From the NCBI GenBank assembly GCA_903842845.1, contig CAIMNN010000563.1:1-13270 (forward strand): DNA of 13,270 nucleotides, given 5' to 3'. The notes below the pieces were generated by a model. That model made no database searches, was not told where the DNA came from, and saw only the letters and a program-made list of their open reading frames with translations. Positions 1 through 6,658 of the stretch are shown here, one piece after another. Source of the stretch: an uncultured Acidobacteriaceae bacterium (lineage in GTDB: Bacteria; Acidobacteriota; Terriglobia; Terriglobales; Acidobacteriaceae). Position 1 is the first letter of the stretch; the number at the start of each line of letters is the position of its first letter. The position numbers were made by a program, and so were the translations under genes.

Positions 1-1
1 G

Positions 2-757
2 GTTCTCGACGTCAAGATTCTTGATTATCCGACCCACGCGGCGAATCTGCCGGTGGCGATGATTCCGAACTGTGCGGCCACGCGTCATGCGCACTTCACG
101 CTGGATGGCTCGGGGCCGGTGTTCCTTGATCCGCCTTCGCTCGACTTATGGCCGAAATTGAAGTACGACGTCTCAAAAGCGCGTCGCGTGAACCTGGACA
201 CAGTCACGCGCGAAGAGGCCGCAAGCTGGAAGCCCGGCGAGGTCATTCTGCTCAACGGCAAACTGCTCACCGGCCGCGATGCGGCGCACAAGCGCATGAC
301 AGAGATGTTGAGCCGCGGCGAGAAGCTGCCGGTCGATTTCAACGGGCGGTTCATTTACTACGTCGGGCCGGTGGACCCAGTGCGCGATGAAGTGGTTGGT
401 CCAGCGGGACCGACGACGGCGACGCGCATGGACAAGTTCACGCGGGAGATGCTGGCTGAGACCGGGCTGCTCGGCATGGTCGGCAAATCCGAGCGTGGAC
501 CGGCGGCCATCGAGGCCATCAAGGAGTTTGGCGCGGTGTATCTGATGGCGGTCGGCGGAGCGGCGTACCTGGTTTCGAAGGCGATTCGCGGGTCGAAGGT
601 GCTGGCTTTTGCGGACCTCGGCATGGAGGCGATTTACGAGTTTGATGTTGTCGATATGCCTGTGACGGTTGCGGTCGACTCGAAGGGAACGAGTGTTCAC
701 AACACCGGACCGGCCGAGTGGCAGCAGCGGATTGCGGGGATACCGATACTTAACTGA
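2..757 (+). CDS. fumA: Fumarate hydratase class I, C-terminal part (5' end outside window)
   Basis: Class I, iron-sulfur-dependent fumarase, which interconverts fumarate and malate in the TCA cycle in the cytoplasm. The reading frame is open from base 2, so the N-terminal domain lies upstream; 251 residues are visible. Family features seen: the junction segment MIPNCAATRH, whose Cys aligns by memory with the last [4Fe-4S] ligand of FumA-type enzymes (ASCSADRN in E. coli FumA); the beta-domain signatures GRDAAHKRM, VVGPAGPTTATRMDKF and ADLGMEAIYEF; and the C-terminal HNTGPAEWQ. The first internal Met (base 53) is not the real start because the conserved domain runs through it. The stop is TGA at 755-757, followed directly by a terminator hairpin, so this is the last gene of its transcript. 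Family assignment is firm; the exact subtype is less certain. Confidence 0.93.
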   Translation, partial: VLDVKILDYPTHAANLPVAMIPNCAATRHAHFTLDGSGPVFLDPPSLDLWPKLKYDVSKARRVNLDTVTREEAASWKPGEVILLNGKLLTGRDAAHKRMTEMLSRGEKLPVDFNGRFIYYVGPVDPVRDEVVGPAGPTTATRMDKFTREMLAETGLLGMVGKSERGPAAIEAIKEFGAVYLMAVGGAAYLVSKAIRGSKVLAFADLGMEAIYEFDVVDMPVTVAVDSKGTSVHNTGPAEWQQRIAGIPILN

Positions 758-772
758 TTAGTTGAAGCAACA

Positions 773-803
773 AAAAAGCGTCCGGAAAATCCGGACGCTT
801 TTT
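773..803. terminator. Bidirectional intrinsic terminator hairpin
   Basis: A perfect 14-bp inverted repeat (773-786 with 790-803) is separated by a 3-base AAA loop. The GC-rich core GCGTCCGGA is flanked by an A-run on the left and a T-run on the right, so either strand would give a GC stem followed by U residues. It lies between the stop codons of the convergent fumarase gene (+) and the beta-barrel gene (-), exactly where a shared terminator is expected. Confidence 0.9.
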
Positions 804-836
804 GCTTGCTCTGTTCGAATCCTGCTGTCAGCTCAG

Positions 837-1577
837 TTACTGCTTGCCCCAGCGATAAAGAAAACCAAGGGTAAATCCGGGGTTGGGCTGTAGCGAAGTT
901 CCGTAGCCGGTGAAAGTTTCCTCGCCGACGACGCGCAATGCAAAGTTCGGTGAAACGTTGTAGTCGCCGATAACGCCTGCGTTAGCGGCGAAAGCCATAC
1001 CGTCACAATATAGCCCTGAACCCTTAGGCCCGCAAGAATTTGCCTGAACGCCCTGAAAATCGCCGGAGAAGTTGCCATAGCTGATGCCGCCCAACACGCG
1101 GCCAGAGACCGAGTAGCGCGGTGTGCGGTAGAAGCGGTACACGGGGCCGATCATGCCGCTGTACTGGTTGATGGCCGGATGGCTGACGTTGTCGACTTCT
1201 TTGGTCGGTTGAATGAAGGCGGTGCCGTAGTTACCGCGGCCATCCAGAGTGACGCCGACCTTGTCGCCAAAGTAACGGGTGAAATCGCCCACCCAGGACC
1301 ACTCGGTGACACGCTGTAGGTTGTTGGAGAGGTTGAAACGCTGGTAACCAATGCTGAGGCTGGCGTCATACAAGTGCGAGTAGGCATCTTTGATGGCCTG
1401 TTCGCGGCGCTGCTCGCGGCGCTGCTTGATGCGCGCCTGCACGCTTGTGGTGGTCTGTTCCTGGGCAGCCGGGGCCTGGGTGGAGGCTGGGTTGCTGCTG
1501 GATTCGCCGCTCTGGGCCATGCCAACTGTGGCCATTCCAAGGGCCAAGGGCAAGATCAATGTACGGAATGAAAACAT
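837..1577 (-). CDS. Putative outer-membrane beta-barrel protein
   Basis: Predicted exported protein of 246 residues with no family I can name. Residues 1-21 form a signal peptide ending near GMA-Q. Residues 22-70 are a low-complexity linker: a Ser/Ala/Gln/Thr-rich stretch, then a strongly charged run (KQRREQRREQAIKD) likely to be helical. From about residue 70 on the chain shows alternating hydrophobic/aromatic and polar residues with Gly/Tyr/Phe-rich strands and Asn/Gly turns, as in small outer-membrane barrels. The end (GFTLGFLYRWGKQ) resembles a closing strand but does not end in Phe. Two Cys (in NSCGPKGSGLYCDG) could form a disulfide in a surface loop. The gene is monocistronic, shares a terminator with the fumarase gene and is divergent from the cytochrome gene. 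Function unknown; the barrel call rests on pattern only. Confidence 0.75.
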   Translation of the reverse strand: MFSFRTLILPLALGMATVGMAQSGESSSNPASTQAPAAQEQTTTSVQARIKQRREQRREQAIKDAYSHLYDASLSIGYQRFNLSNNLQRVTEWSWVGDFTRYFGDKVGVTLDGRGNYGTAFIQPTKEVDNVSHPAINQYSGMIGPVYRFYRTPRYSVSGRVLGGISYGNFSGDFQGVQANSCGPKGSGLYCDGMAFAANAGVIGDYNVSPNFALRVVGEETFTGYGTSLQPNPGFTLGFLYRWGKQ

Positions 1578-1604
1578 CTGACTTTTAAATTCCCTTCGGG
1601 GCAG

Positions 1605-1632
1605 ATAATAGAACCGCCTATAGCTATTAAAA
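1605..1632 (-). promoter_or_regulatory. Candidate promoter for the beta-barrel gene
   Basis: On the minus strand a TATTAT hexamer (1610-1605) lies 27 bases before the start codon and 16 bases after a weak -35-like TTTTAA (1632-1627). The -10 match is fair and the -35 poor, so this is only a candidate. The 182-bp divergent gap 1578-1759 must also carry the promoter of the cytochrome gene, for which I see no convincing hexamer pair. Confidence 0.25.
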
Positions 1633-1747
1633 CATTCCCGGCATGGCTTTGGGTTTGAATTGGGCCATCTGATTTTGCCGCCTGACTGGCAGCCTTGCCC
1701 TGCTCAGCCCGGTTGGGTTAGCTTGGGTGTTAATTCATCAAGAGTTC

Positions 1748-1753
1748 GGAGGT
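1748..1753 (+). promoter_or_regulatory. Shine-Dalgarno site fixing the cytochrome start
   Basis: GGAGGT lies 6 bases before the ATG at 1760. This favours that ATG over the in-frame GTG at 1727, which would add 11 polar residues in front of the signal-anchor segment. Confidence 0.8.
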
Positions 1754-1759
1754 CACTCA

Positions 1760-2332
1760 ATGGCTCGTTTTTTTGGAGGTCTGCTGCTCGGCCTGATTTT
1801 TTTGCCGCTGGTAGCTTTTGCATGGTTCCAGCTTGGTCATCCACCGGTTGCGGTCAGTGACCCGCCGTTGCCCATGGAACGCCTTATCACTCACGTGCCG
1901 CTTAGTGCGCGTATTGACCGCGAGATGGTCAAGACCCCTCCCATCGCCGCCAACGAACAGAATTTCATAGCCGGGGCACATATCTATCGTGAGCAGTGCG
2001 CTGCCTGCCATGGATTACACGGGCTACCATCGAGCTTTGGCGGCGAGATGTTCCCTGATGCGCCGCCGCTCTGGGTGAAGCACAAGAACAACGATGTGGT
2101 GGGCGTTAGTGATGACCCGCCGGGGGAGACGGCCTGGAAGGTCTCTAATGGCATCCGCCTGACCGGAATGCCGGCATATAAAAACATCCTGACCAACGAG
2201 CAGATCTGGCAGGTCAGCCTGCTGTTAGCCAATGCCGATAAACCCCTGCCGCCGGCTGCACTGGAACTATTGAAGACACCTCTGCCACCGGCCAACCCGG
2301 CGCCGACGGTCGATGTGAAGCCAGTGAAGTAG
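1760..2332 (+). CDS. Membrane-anchored monohaem c-type cytochrome
   Basis: Electron carrier of the cytochrome c class I type, 190 residues. Residues 3-24 form a hydrophobic signal or anchor segment, so the haem domain should face the periplasm. The single haem-attachment motif CAACH is at residues 80-84, followed by a typical cytochrome c domain; Met137 in LTGMPAYKN is the likely distal haem ligand, and the helix after it (TNEQIWQVSLLLANADK) is the usual C-terminal helix. The tail from 162 on is Pro-rich. The start is chosen from the strong GGAGGT six bases upstream. The gene stands alone among oxidase or dehydrogenase genes, with only a tiny ORF 43 bp downstream, so its redox partner cannot be read from context. 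Family assignment is firm; specific role unknown. Confidence 0.92.
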   Translation: MARFFGGLLLGLIFLPLVAFAWFQLGHPPVAVSDPPLPMERLITHVPLSARIDREMVKTPPIAANEQNFIAGAHIYREQCAACHGLHGLPSSFGGEMFPDAPPLWVKHKNNDVVGVSDDPPGETAWKVSNGIRLTGMPAYKNILTNEQIWQVSLLLANADKPLPPAALELLKTPLPPANPAPTVDVKPVK

Positions 2333-2375
2333 CCTTCTGTATCTGCTAATCTGAGCTAGGAAAGCAGGTATTTCG

Positions 2376-2501
2376 ATGGGTCTTGGAGAGCAGATTCGCA
2401 AGGGGTTTGGTTTTTTCCTGATGTGCTTTGGGGTCTCAACCACGCAGAAACCGAAGCCGCAGCCCAAACCGGATGCGGGCAGTAAAGATAAAGGGAAATA
2501 A
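2376..2501 (+). CDS. Small protein of 41 residues, unknown function
   Basis: A short ORF with ATG at 2376 and TAA at 2499-2501. An AGGT seven bases upstream can act as ribosome-binding site. The protein has three parts: an amphipathic start (MGLGEQIRKG), a short hydrophobic stretch at about residues 11-20 (FGFFLMCFGV), too short for a normal transmembrane helix, and a Lys/Pro/Gln-rich hydrophilic tail (QKPKPQPKPDAGSKDKGK). It lies 43 bp after the cytochrome gene on the same strand and is followed at once by a hairpin, which supports it as the last gene of that transcript. I do not recognise a family. The hydrophobic segment could dock on the membrane. It may be missed by gene callers because of its size. 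Confidence 0.5.
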   Translation: MGLGEQIRKGFGFFLMCFGVSTTQKPKPQPKPDAGSKDKGK

Positions 2502-2503
2502 GA

Positions 2504-2527
2504 AGGGCCAGCCTGGCGGCTGGCCCT
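2504..2527. terminator. Intrinsic terminator hairpin, probably bidirectional
   Basis: A perfect 10-bp stem (2504-2513 with 2518-2527, AGGGCCAGCC and its complement) has a 4-base TGGC loop. It starts 3 bases after the stop of the small ORF and is followed by a short T-rich run (CTTGTTTG); upstream A residues (AAATAAGAA) serve the opposite strand. It lies between convergent genes (the small ORF and the RlpA-like gene). Confidence 0.8.
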
Positions 2528-2547
2528 CTTGTTTGTATTGGTTTCAG

Positions 2548-3237
2548 TTAGCGTTGGGCGATGTTCATGGGGCCGTTGTAGCCATCCGGCGGAGGCAGGA
2601 TAACAACCTTCTCCTCGGGCGCGTCATGCACCCAGTTGTGGTGGCCGTTGCCCATCTTTACGACTTCGAGCTTCACGTCGGTCAGACCAGACTTGACGAT
2701 GCCCAGCTTGGCGGCTGCGGCAAAGGAGAGGTCGATCACGCGGCCTTCATTCAGAACGCCACGGTCATTGATACGGACATCAACTGAACGGCCTGTCTTC
2801 TGGTCAGTCACCTTGACGATGGTGCCGAAGGGCAGGGTCTTGTGGCAGGCGGTCATGTCGTACATGTTGAAGCGCTCGCCGCTGGCGGTCCGGTGACCGT
2901 TGAGGACGGCTCCGTACCAGGAGGCGATGCCTTCGAGGGCGTAGTTTGGCTTTTTGCAGGCTTCTATGGCTGAAATAGCTGCCGGGTTGCCCGCTGCCGC
3001 CGCTGTCAGTGCCAAGGGGGTGGCGCTGTTTGCGACCGATTGATGAGTGTTGCGGCTGGGGATGAGGGAAAGTGCAGAATCCAACTTGGCCTGGACCGGC
3101 TTGACGGCCAGAACGAGGATTGCTGCCACGATGCACAGCATCAGCGCCCCAAGCGCGATTGCCTCGCGGGGGATATTAGTGGTGCGTTTTCGAAATTCGC
3201 TGGCTAACATAGCGCCAGTTTTGCGAAGATTATTCAT
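2548..3237 (-). CDS. rlpA: RlpA-like septal ring lytic transglycosylase family protein
   Basis: Predicted cell-wall protein of 229 residues. Residues 1-24 are a basic cytoplasmic start, residues 25-47 a transmembrane helix, residues 50-98 an Ala/Ser-rich linker, and residues 100-195 the double-psi beta-barrel (DPBB) domain. RlpA motifs visible: GIASWYG (103-109), RTASGERF (116-123), ACHKTLPFGT (130-139) and VRINDRG (154-160) with the conserved Asp158. Family members cleave peptidoglycan lacking stem peptides; whether this one is active cannot be told. Differences from E. coli RlpA: no lipobox, so a membrane helix replaces the lipid anchor; no SPOR domain, only a 30-residue tail; and NDRG is followed by VL rather than the usual P-F/Y. 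The start ATG has no strong ribosome-binding site. The gene is transcribed alone, convergent with the small ORF. Confidence 0.88.
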   Translation of the reverse strand: MNNLRKTGAMLASEFRKRTTNIPREAIALGALMLCIVAAILVLAVKPVQAKLDSALSLIPSRNTHQSVANSATPLALTAAAAGNPAAISAIEACKKPNYALEGIASWYGAVLNGHRTASGERFNMYDMTACHKTLPFGTIVKVTDQKTGRSVDVRINDRGVLNEGRVIDLSFAAAAKLGIVKSGLTDVKLEVVKMGNGHHNWVHDAPEEKVVILPPPDGYNGPMNIAQR

Positions 3238-3738
3238 AGGTCTATTTTACTACTTGGTCAACAAGGAATCTGCAATTATGCCCATTTTTCATCAATCCTT
3301 ATAAGTGGAGTCACTGTAAGAGATTGATAAATTGGACACTATCAGACGCTCCCAAAATGAGAAAAAAGTGGATTTTTTTGACGGTTTACCCCGTTCGAGG
3401 CATAAATGACCTTTTGGAAGTAGTTTTCGCCAAATCATCCCCTCTTGCAAGGCATCCTTGTCGACCTGTCTGACTCCTCCTTTTTCTTCAATTACGTTAT
3501 CGGCGGCAGGCAAGTTCACGGTAGCCACGTCACTCCAAGACGCATTACTTACGGCGTGCGCTTGAGCTGAAAAGCTCTCACGAGCGCTTAGAGTGGCCAA
3601 ACGCTTGAAGGCATTGACGAAGTGGATTCGCCAATCTCGAAACGGTCAGGCATATTTTGCCAATTCAACCTCCAGCACGTCAGGATAAGAAAAGGGAATC
3701 CGCCGCTTCTCCCTTAAGCTACTCAAGAAAGCCCTCCA
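3238..3738. other. 501-bp intergenic region before the acylation operon
   Basis: No confident gene. It is the most AT-rich part of the window (notably 3240-3400, with runs of A and T) and must hold the divergent promoters of the RlpA-like gene and of the MBOAT operon. I see no clear -35/-10 pair. A small imperfect hairpin GAGCT-GAAA-AGCTC occurs near 3566-3580. The minus strand carries an open frame, described separately as a possible gene relic. Just before the MBOAT ATG only a weak AAGAAAG can serve as ribosome-binding site. Confidence 0.6.
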
Positions 3739-3741
3739 ATG
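3292..3741 (-). pseudogene. Possible gene relic on the minus strand, interrupted by TGA
   Basis: Downstream of a TGA at 3648-3646 the frame is open for about 118 codons (first possible start TTG at 3600, ending at 3292). The same frame is also open upstream of the TGA to at least 3741. Both halves read like ordinary protein (for example PFRDWRIHFVNAFKRL after the stop and FSYPDVLEVELAKYA before it), which would fit one gene broken by a nonsense change. I recognise no family. There is no good ribosome-binding site, codon use lacks the GC bias of the neighbours, and the upstream end runs into the antisense of the MBOAT gene. It may be chance. Confidence 0.2.
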
Positions 3742-5133
3742 CTGGTCAGTACCGCACCTTTCTTTGTCTATCTAGCCACGGTTTGCCTCTTGTTCTGGGC
3801 AACGCAGAGCCGAGCGCGGCTGCGGCTACTGGTGCTGGTCGCGGCGAATCTGTTTTTTCTGGCCAAGTTCAGCCCCGTCTACCTGGCGTTGCCCATCGCC
3901 GCCAGTTTTGACTTTCTGATCGGTCAGGCAATCCGCTCGACAGACGACAAACTGGTCCGGCGACTGCTGTTGACCGCCTCGATAGTTCTGAACCTGAGCC
4001 TACTGGCGACGATAAAGATCTTTCCGGTCCTCACTGCTGCCGGATATATGAAGAGCCTGTCGTGGCTGTTGCCGCTCAGTCTCTCGTTTTATTGTTTTCA
4101 GTCACTGACCTACACCATCGATATCTACCGCGGCGACCTCGAGCCGACGACCGACTGGCTCAGTTACATGAGTGTGGCCATCTTCTTCCCGGTTGTTACC
4201 GCCGGGCCAATCCCGCGCACAGGCAAACTGCTCAAGCAACTGGCCGCCCGCGTCAACCTGACCGAAGCCGCAGCCGGACGTGCGCTGCTGCTGATCGGAA
4301 TCGGCTTGGTCAAAAAGCTGCTCATCGCTGATTACCTGGCTAACAATCTGGTCAATCGTGTCTTTGACACGCCCACGCTTTACTCGAGCGTCGAGATTTT
4401 GGCCGGGGTCTATGGCTACGCGTTGCAACTGTTCTTTGATTTCTCCGGCTACACGGATATCGCGATCGGAGCCGGGCTGCTGCTTGGCTTTGAACTGCCG
4501 GAGAACTTCAAACGTCCGTATCTTTCGGTGAACGTCGCCGAGTTCTGGCGGCGCTGGCACATCAGCTTCTCCGAGTGGTTGCGCGATTACCTTTTTGACG
4601 TGCTGCCCAAGCGGCGCAAGTGGCAGGTGCTCTCGTACAGTTATGCATTTCTCATCACCATGATGCTCGGCGGCCTGTGGCATGGCTTAAGTTGGAACTT
4701 CCTCATCTGGGGCGCGCTGCATGGTGCTGCGCTGGGAGTGGTCTTTGCATGGACGCAGTGGAAGGTCAAGCGTAAGGGGCGCAATGCGCCGGTCAGTTGG
4801 TGGGGCCAACTACTCAGCGGCATCATCACTTTTAATTACGTCTGCTTCGCGTGGGTCTTCTTCCGCGCAACTTCGGTTGGCAACGCGCTTGAGATTCTGC
4901 GCGGCATCGGCGACCTGACAACGGCAACCGGCAATCTGACGTTGCCCTTGCTCGGAGTTCTGTTGCTTGCTGCGATTCTCCATTCACTGCCGCCGAAATG
5001 GTTTGACCTTCCGGCGCTCTGGGTTTCACGCACACCATTCTGGTTGCAGGGTCTGGCGTTGGCCGGGCTCGTTCTCCTTATTCAAACGCTTGCGGGCCGT
5101 GGTTCCGCTCCATTTGTCTATGGCAATTTTTAG
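3739..5133 (+). CDS. MBOAT-family membrane O-acyltransferase (AlgI/DltB-like)
   Basis: Integral membrane protein of 464 residues that by family carries acyl groups across the cytoplasmic membrane for O-acylation of extracytoplasmic polymers, together with an SGNH partner. Many hydrophobic segments span the chain (roughly 5-20, 27-60, 75-120, 145-155, 180-200, 215-250, 300-340, 355-375, 400-415, 435-450). The MBOAT signature is clear: EFWRRWHISFSEWLRDYLF (268-286), then GGLWHG with His315, the expected catalytic His, and LIWGALHG with His328. QSLTYTIDIYRGD (121-133) is also typical. The length matches AlgI and DltB. The ATG at 3739 is the first possible start after an in-frame TAA at 3715. It is first in a five-gene operon and its last 14 bp overlap the next gene. 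The carrier protein in the operon makes a DltB-like mode more likely than a plain acetyl-CoA-type AlgI mode (inference). Confidence 0.93.
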   Translation: MLVSTAPFFVYLATVCLLFWATQSRARLRLLVLVAANLFFLAKFSPVYLALPIAASFDFLIGQAIRSTDDKLVRRLLLTASIVLNLSLLATIKIFPVLTAAGYMKSLSWLLPLSLSFYCFQSLTYTIDIYRGDLEPTTDWLSYMSVAIFFPVVTAGPIPRTGKLLKQLAARVNLTEAAAGRALLLIGIGLVKKLLIADYLANNLVNRVFDTPTLYSSVEILAGVYGYALQLFFDFSGYTDIAIGAGLLLGFELPENFKRPYLSVNVAEFWRRWHISFSEWLRDYLFDVLPKRRKWQVLSYSYAFLITMMLGGLWHGLSWNFLIWGALHGAALGVVFAWTQWKVKRKGRNAPVSWWGQLLSGIITFNYVCFAWVFFRATSVGNALEILRGIGDLTTATGNLTLPLLGVLLLAAILHSLPPKWFDLPALWVSRTPFWLQGLALAGLVLLIQTLAGRGSAPFVYGNF

Positions 5134-6643
5134 CGAGCAGGATAAAAACACGAAACCCGAGGGTGCCGAGGCGACCTCGCCTCGGCGCGCACGATTGAAG
5201 ACCGCGCAGGCGCTCGTGGTGCTTGTTGCGGCGCTGCTCGCATGGCATGAATGGGGCAATCAAGCGCAGGGCATGGACTCGTCTATCTTGACGGCGACAT
5301 TTAACTTGCATCTGCCCGCGCCTCCTGTCGAGATCAAGACGAGTAAAAGCGCAGGGCCGACAATCTCGGTCGGTGGTTCGCTCTCAGCGGAGTCGAAACT
5401 TTTGGTTGACAGCGCAAAAGAGATGGACAGTTTTTACGCGGCGCTGTGGAATCTTGAGCAATCGCCGAAGAGCGGCGTTGTGACCGTTCTTCACTATGGC
5501 GATTCGCCGACAACGGCCGACCTGATTACCGGCGATGTACGCGCGACGTTGCAGGACCGTTTTGGCGATGCAGGCCGCGGGTACACGCTCATCGCCAAGC
5601 CTTGGCCTTGGTATGGGCATCGCGGAGTCGAGGTTGGCGGCCACGGATGGCGCATCAAGACCGGCGTCGGACTGATGCGCGAAGGCGTCTACGGGCTCGG
5701 CGGCGCATCCTTCGAGGGCGAGGCTGGTGCCAGTTCGACATATAGGCTCACCGAAAGTCAGCAATCATCAGCCGATTTTGAGTATCTCTCCAAACCGAAC
5801 GGCGGCAGCTTCACCGTTAGCGCGGATGGCGTTGAAGTGCAGAGTGTGCAAACAGCGGCCGATGAGACCAAGGTCGCGTCAACGCGCATCGAGCTTCCGG
5901 CAGGCACCAAGGCTGTTGAACTTCACGTCAGCTCGGGCACAGTGCAACTCTTCGGCGTGGATTTCCATCGCGGCCCTGGGCTCATCTATGACAGCCTAGG
6001 ACTCAACGGTGCGACGACAAGTGTTCTCGCTCGCACGCAGCCACCAGTGCTGTGGAAGGACGAACTCGCCCACGCGCATCCGCAGCTCATCATCGTGAAT
6101 TACGGTTCGAACGAAAGCAGCTTCGGCAGTTTTGTGCACAAGCTCTATGCCGACGAGTTGCGCCTGGCGATCGAACGCATTCGAAAACTTGCACCCGGTG
6201 TGCCCATCCTCATCATGAGCCCAATGGACCGCGGTGAGCGCCGGGGCCTCGACGAGATAAAGACAATGCCGACGATTCCGGAGATTGTCGAGATTCAGCG
6301 CAAGGTCGCAGCCGAGACGCACTGCGCGTTTTTTGACACCTATGACGCTATGGGCGGTGATGGAACAATCGCGCGCTGGTATGCGGCCAATCCGCGTTTG
6401 GTCACGGCTGACCTGTTGCATCCCACTCCGCAAGGTGCGGCGACGGTGGCGGGCTTTTTCGTTGATGAACTCTCACTGGGATACGATAGATGGAAGATGC
6501 GGCACGGGATTGGATTTTCAGCGGCCGCAATTGTTGCGCAAAAACTGGGCCGCTTCTCCTGCGCGCATGCGCGCCACGGTCGCGCACTCAAGGAACATCC
6601 GCAGCCGGCAAAACGCGAACACAAGGCAAGACGCAATCAATAG
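5120..6643 (+). CDS. SGNH/GDSL-type periplasmic acyltransferase-like protein, copy 1
   Basis: Predicted single-pass membrane protein of 507 residues with an SGNH-type domain, probably the periplasmic partner of the MBOAT protein. Residues 1-27 are polar, 28-42 a transmembrane segment, the rest extracytoplasmic. SGNH blocks: HYGDSPTT (125-132) with nucleophile Ser129; NYGSNES with Asn331; ADLLHPTPQG with Asp431 and His434. A beta-rich insert lies between block I and the Asn block, as in the next gene. A basic tail of about 40 residues follows the domain. The ATG at 5120 is preferred: the open frame extends upstream to 4967, but that part lies inside the MBOAT gene and would put a basic non-family segment before the anchor. 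No clear ribosome-binding site is seen, so it is probably translated by coupling to the MBOAT gene. The partner role follows AlgI-AlgX/AlgJ and DltB-DltD; the acceptor is unknown. Confidence 0.85.
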   Translation: MAIFSEQDKNTKPEGAEATSPRRARLKTAQALVVLVAALLAWHEWGNQAQGMDSSILTATFNLHLPAPPVEIKTSKSAGPTISVGGSLSAESKLLVDSAKEMDSFYAALWNLEQSPKSGVVTVLHYGDSPTTADLITGDVRATLQDRFGDAGRGYTLIAKPWPWYGHRGVEVGGHGWRIKTGVGLMREGVYGLGGASFEGEAGASSTYRLTESQQSSADFEYLSKPNGGSFTVSADGVEVQSVQTAADETKVASTRIELPAGTKAVELHVSSGTVQLFGVDFHRGPGLIYDSLGLNGATTSVLARTQPPVLWKDELAHAHPQLIIVNYGSNESSFGSFVHKLYADELRLAIERIRKLAPGVPILIMSPMDRGERRGLDEIKTMPTIPEIVEIQRKVAAETHCAFFDTYDAMGGDGTIARWYAANPRLVTADLLHPTPQGAATVAGFFVDELSLGYDRWKMRHGIGFSAAAIVAQKLGRFSCAHARHGRALKEHPQPAKREHKARRNQ

Positions 6644-6644
6644 C

Positions 6645-6650
6645 AGAGGG
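6645..6650 (+). promoter_or_regulatory. Shine-Dalgarno site for SGNH copy 2
   Basis: AGAGGG ends 8 bases before GTG at 6659 and 14 bases before ATG at 6665. The spacing favours the GTG start, although the two differ by only two residues. Confidence 0.6.
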
Positions 6651-6658
6651 ACAGCTAA

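Noticed and set aside
173..700. Minus-strand ORF of 175 codons
   Set aside because: Antisense to the fumarase domain; rich in Arg/His and without motifs.
3566..3580. Small hairpin GAGCT-GAAA-AGCTC as a terminator or operator
   Set aside because: The stem is only 5 bp with no T-run, so it is not distinguishable from chance.
3657..3911. Plus-strand ORF of 84 codons before and over the MBOAT start
   Set aside because: It overlaps the start of the MBOAT gene in another frame; no ribosome-binding site and no family features.
4967..5119. Longer N-terminus for SGNH copy 1
   Set aside because: This part lies inside the MBOAT coding region and would add 51 basic, non-family residues before the membrane anchor. 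The ATG at 5120 is more sensible.
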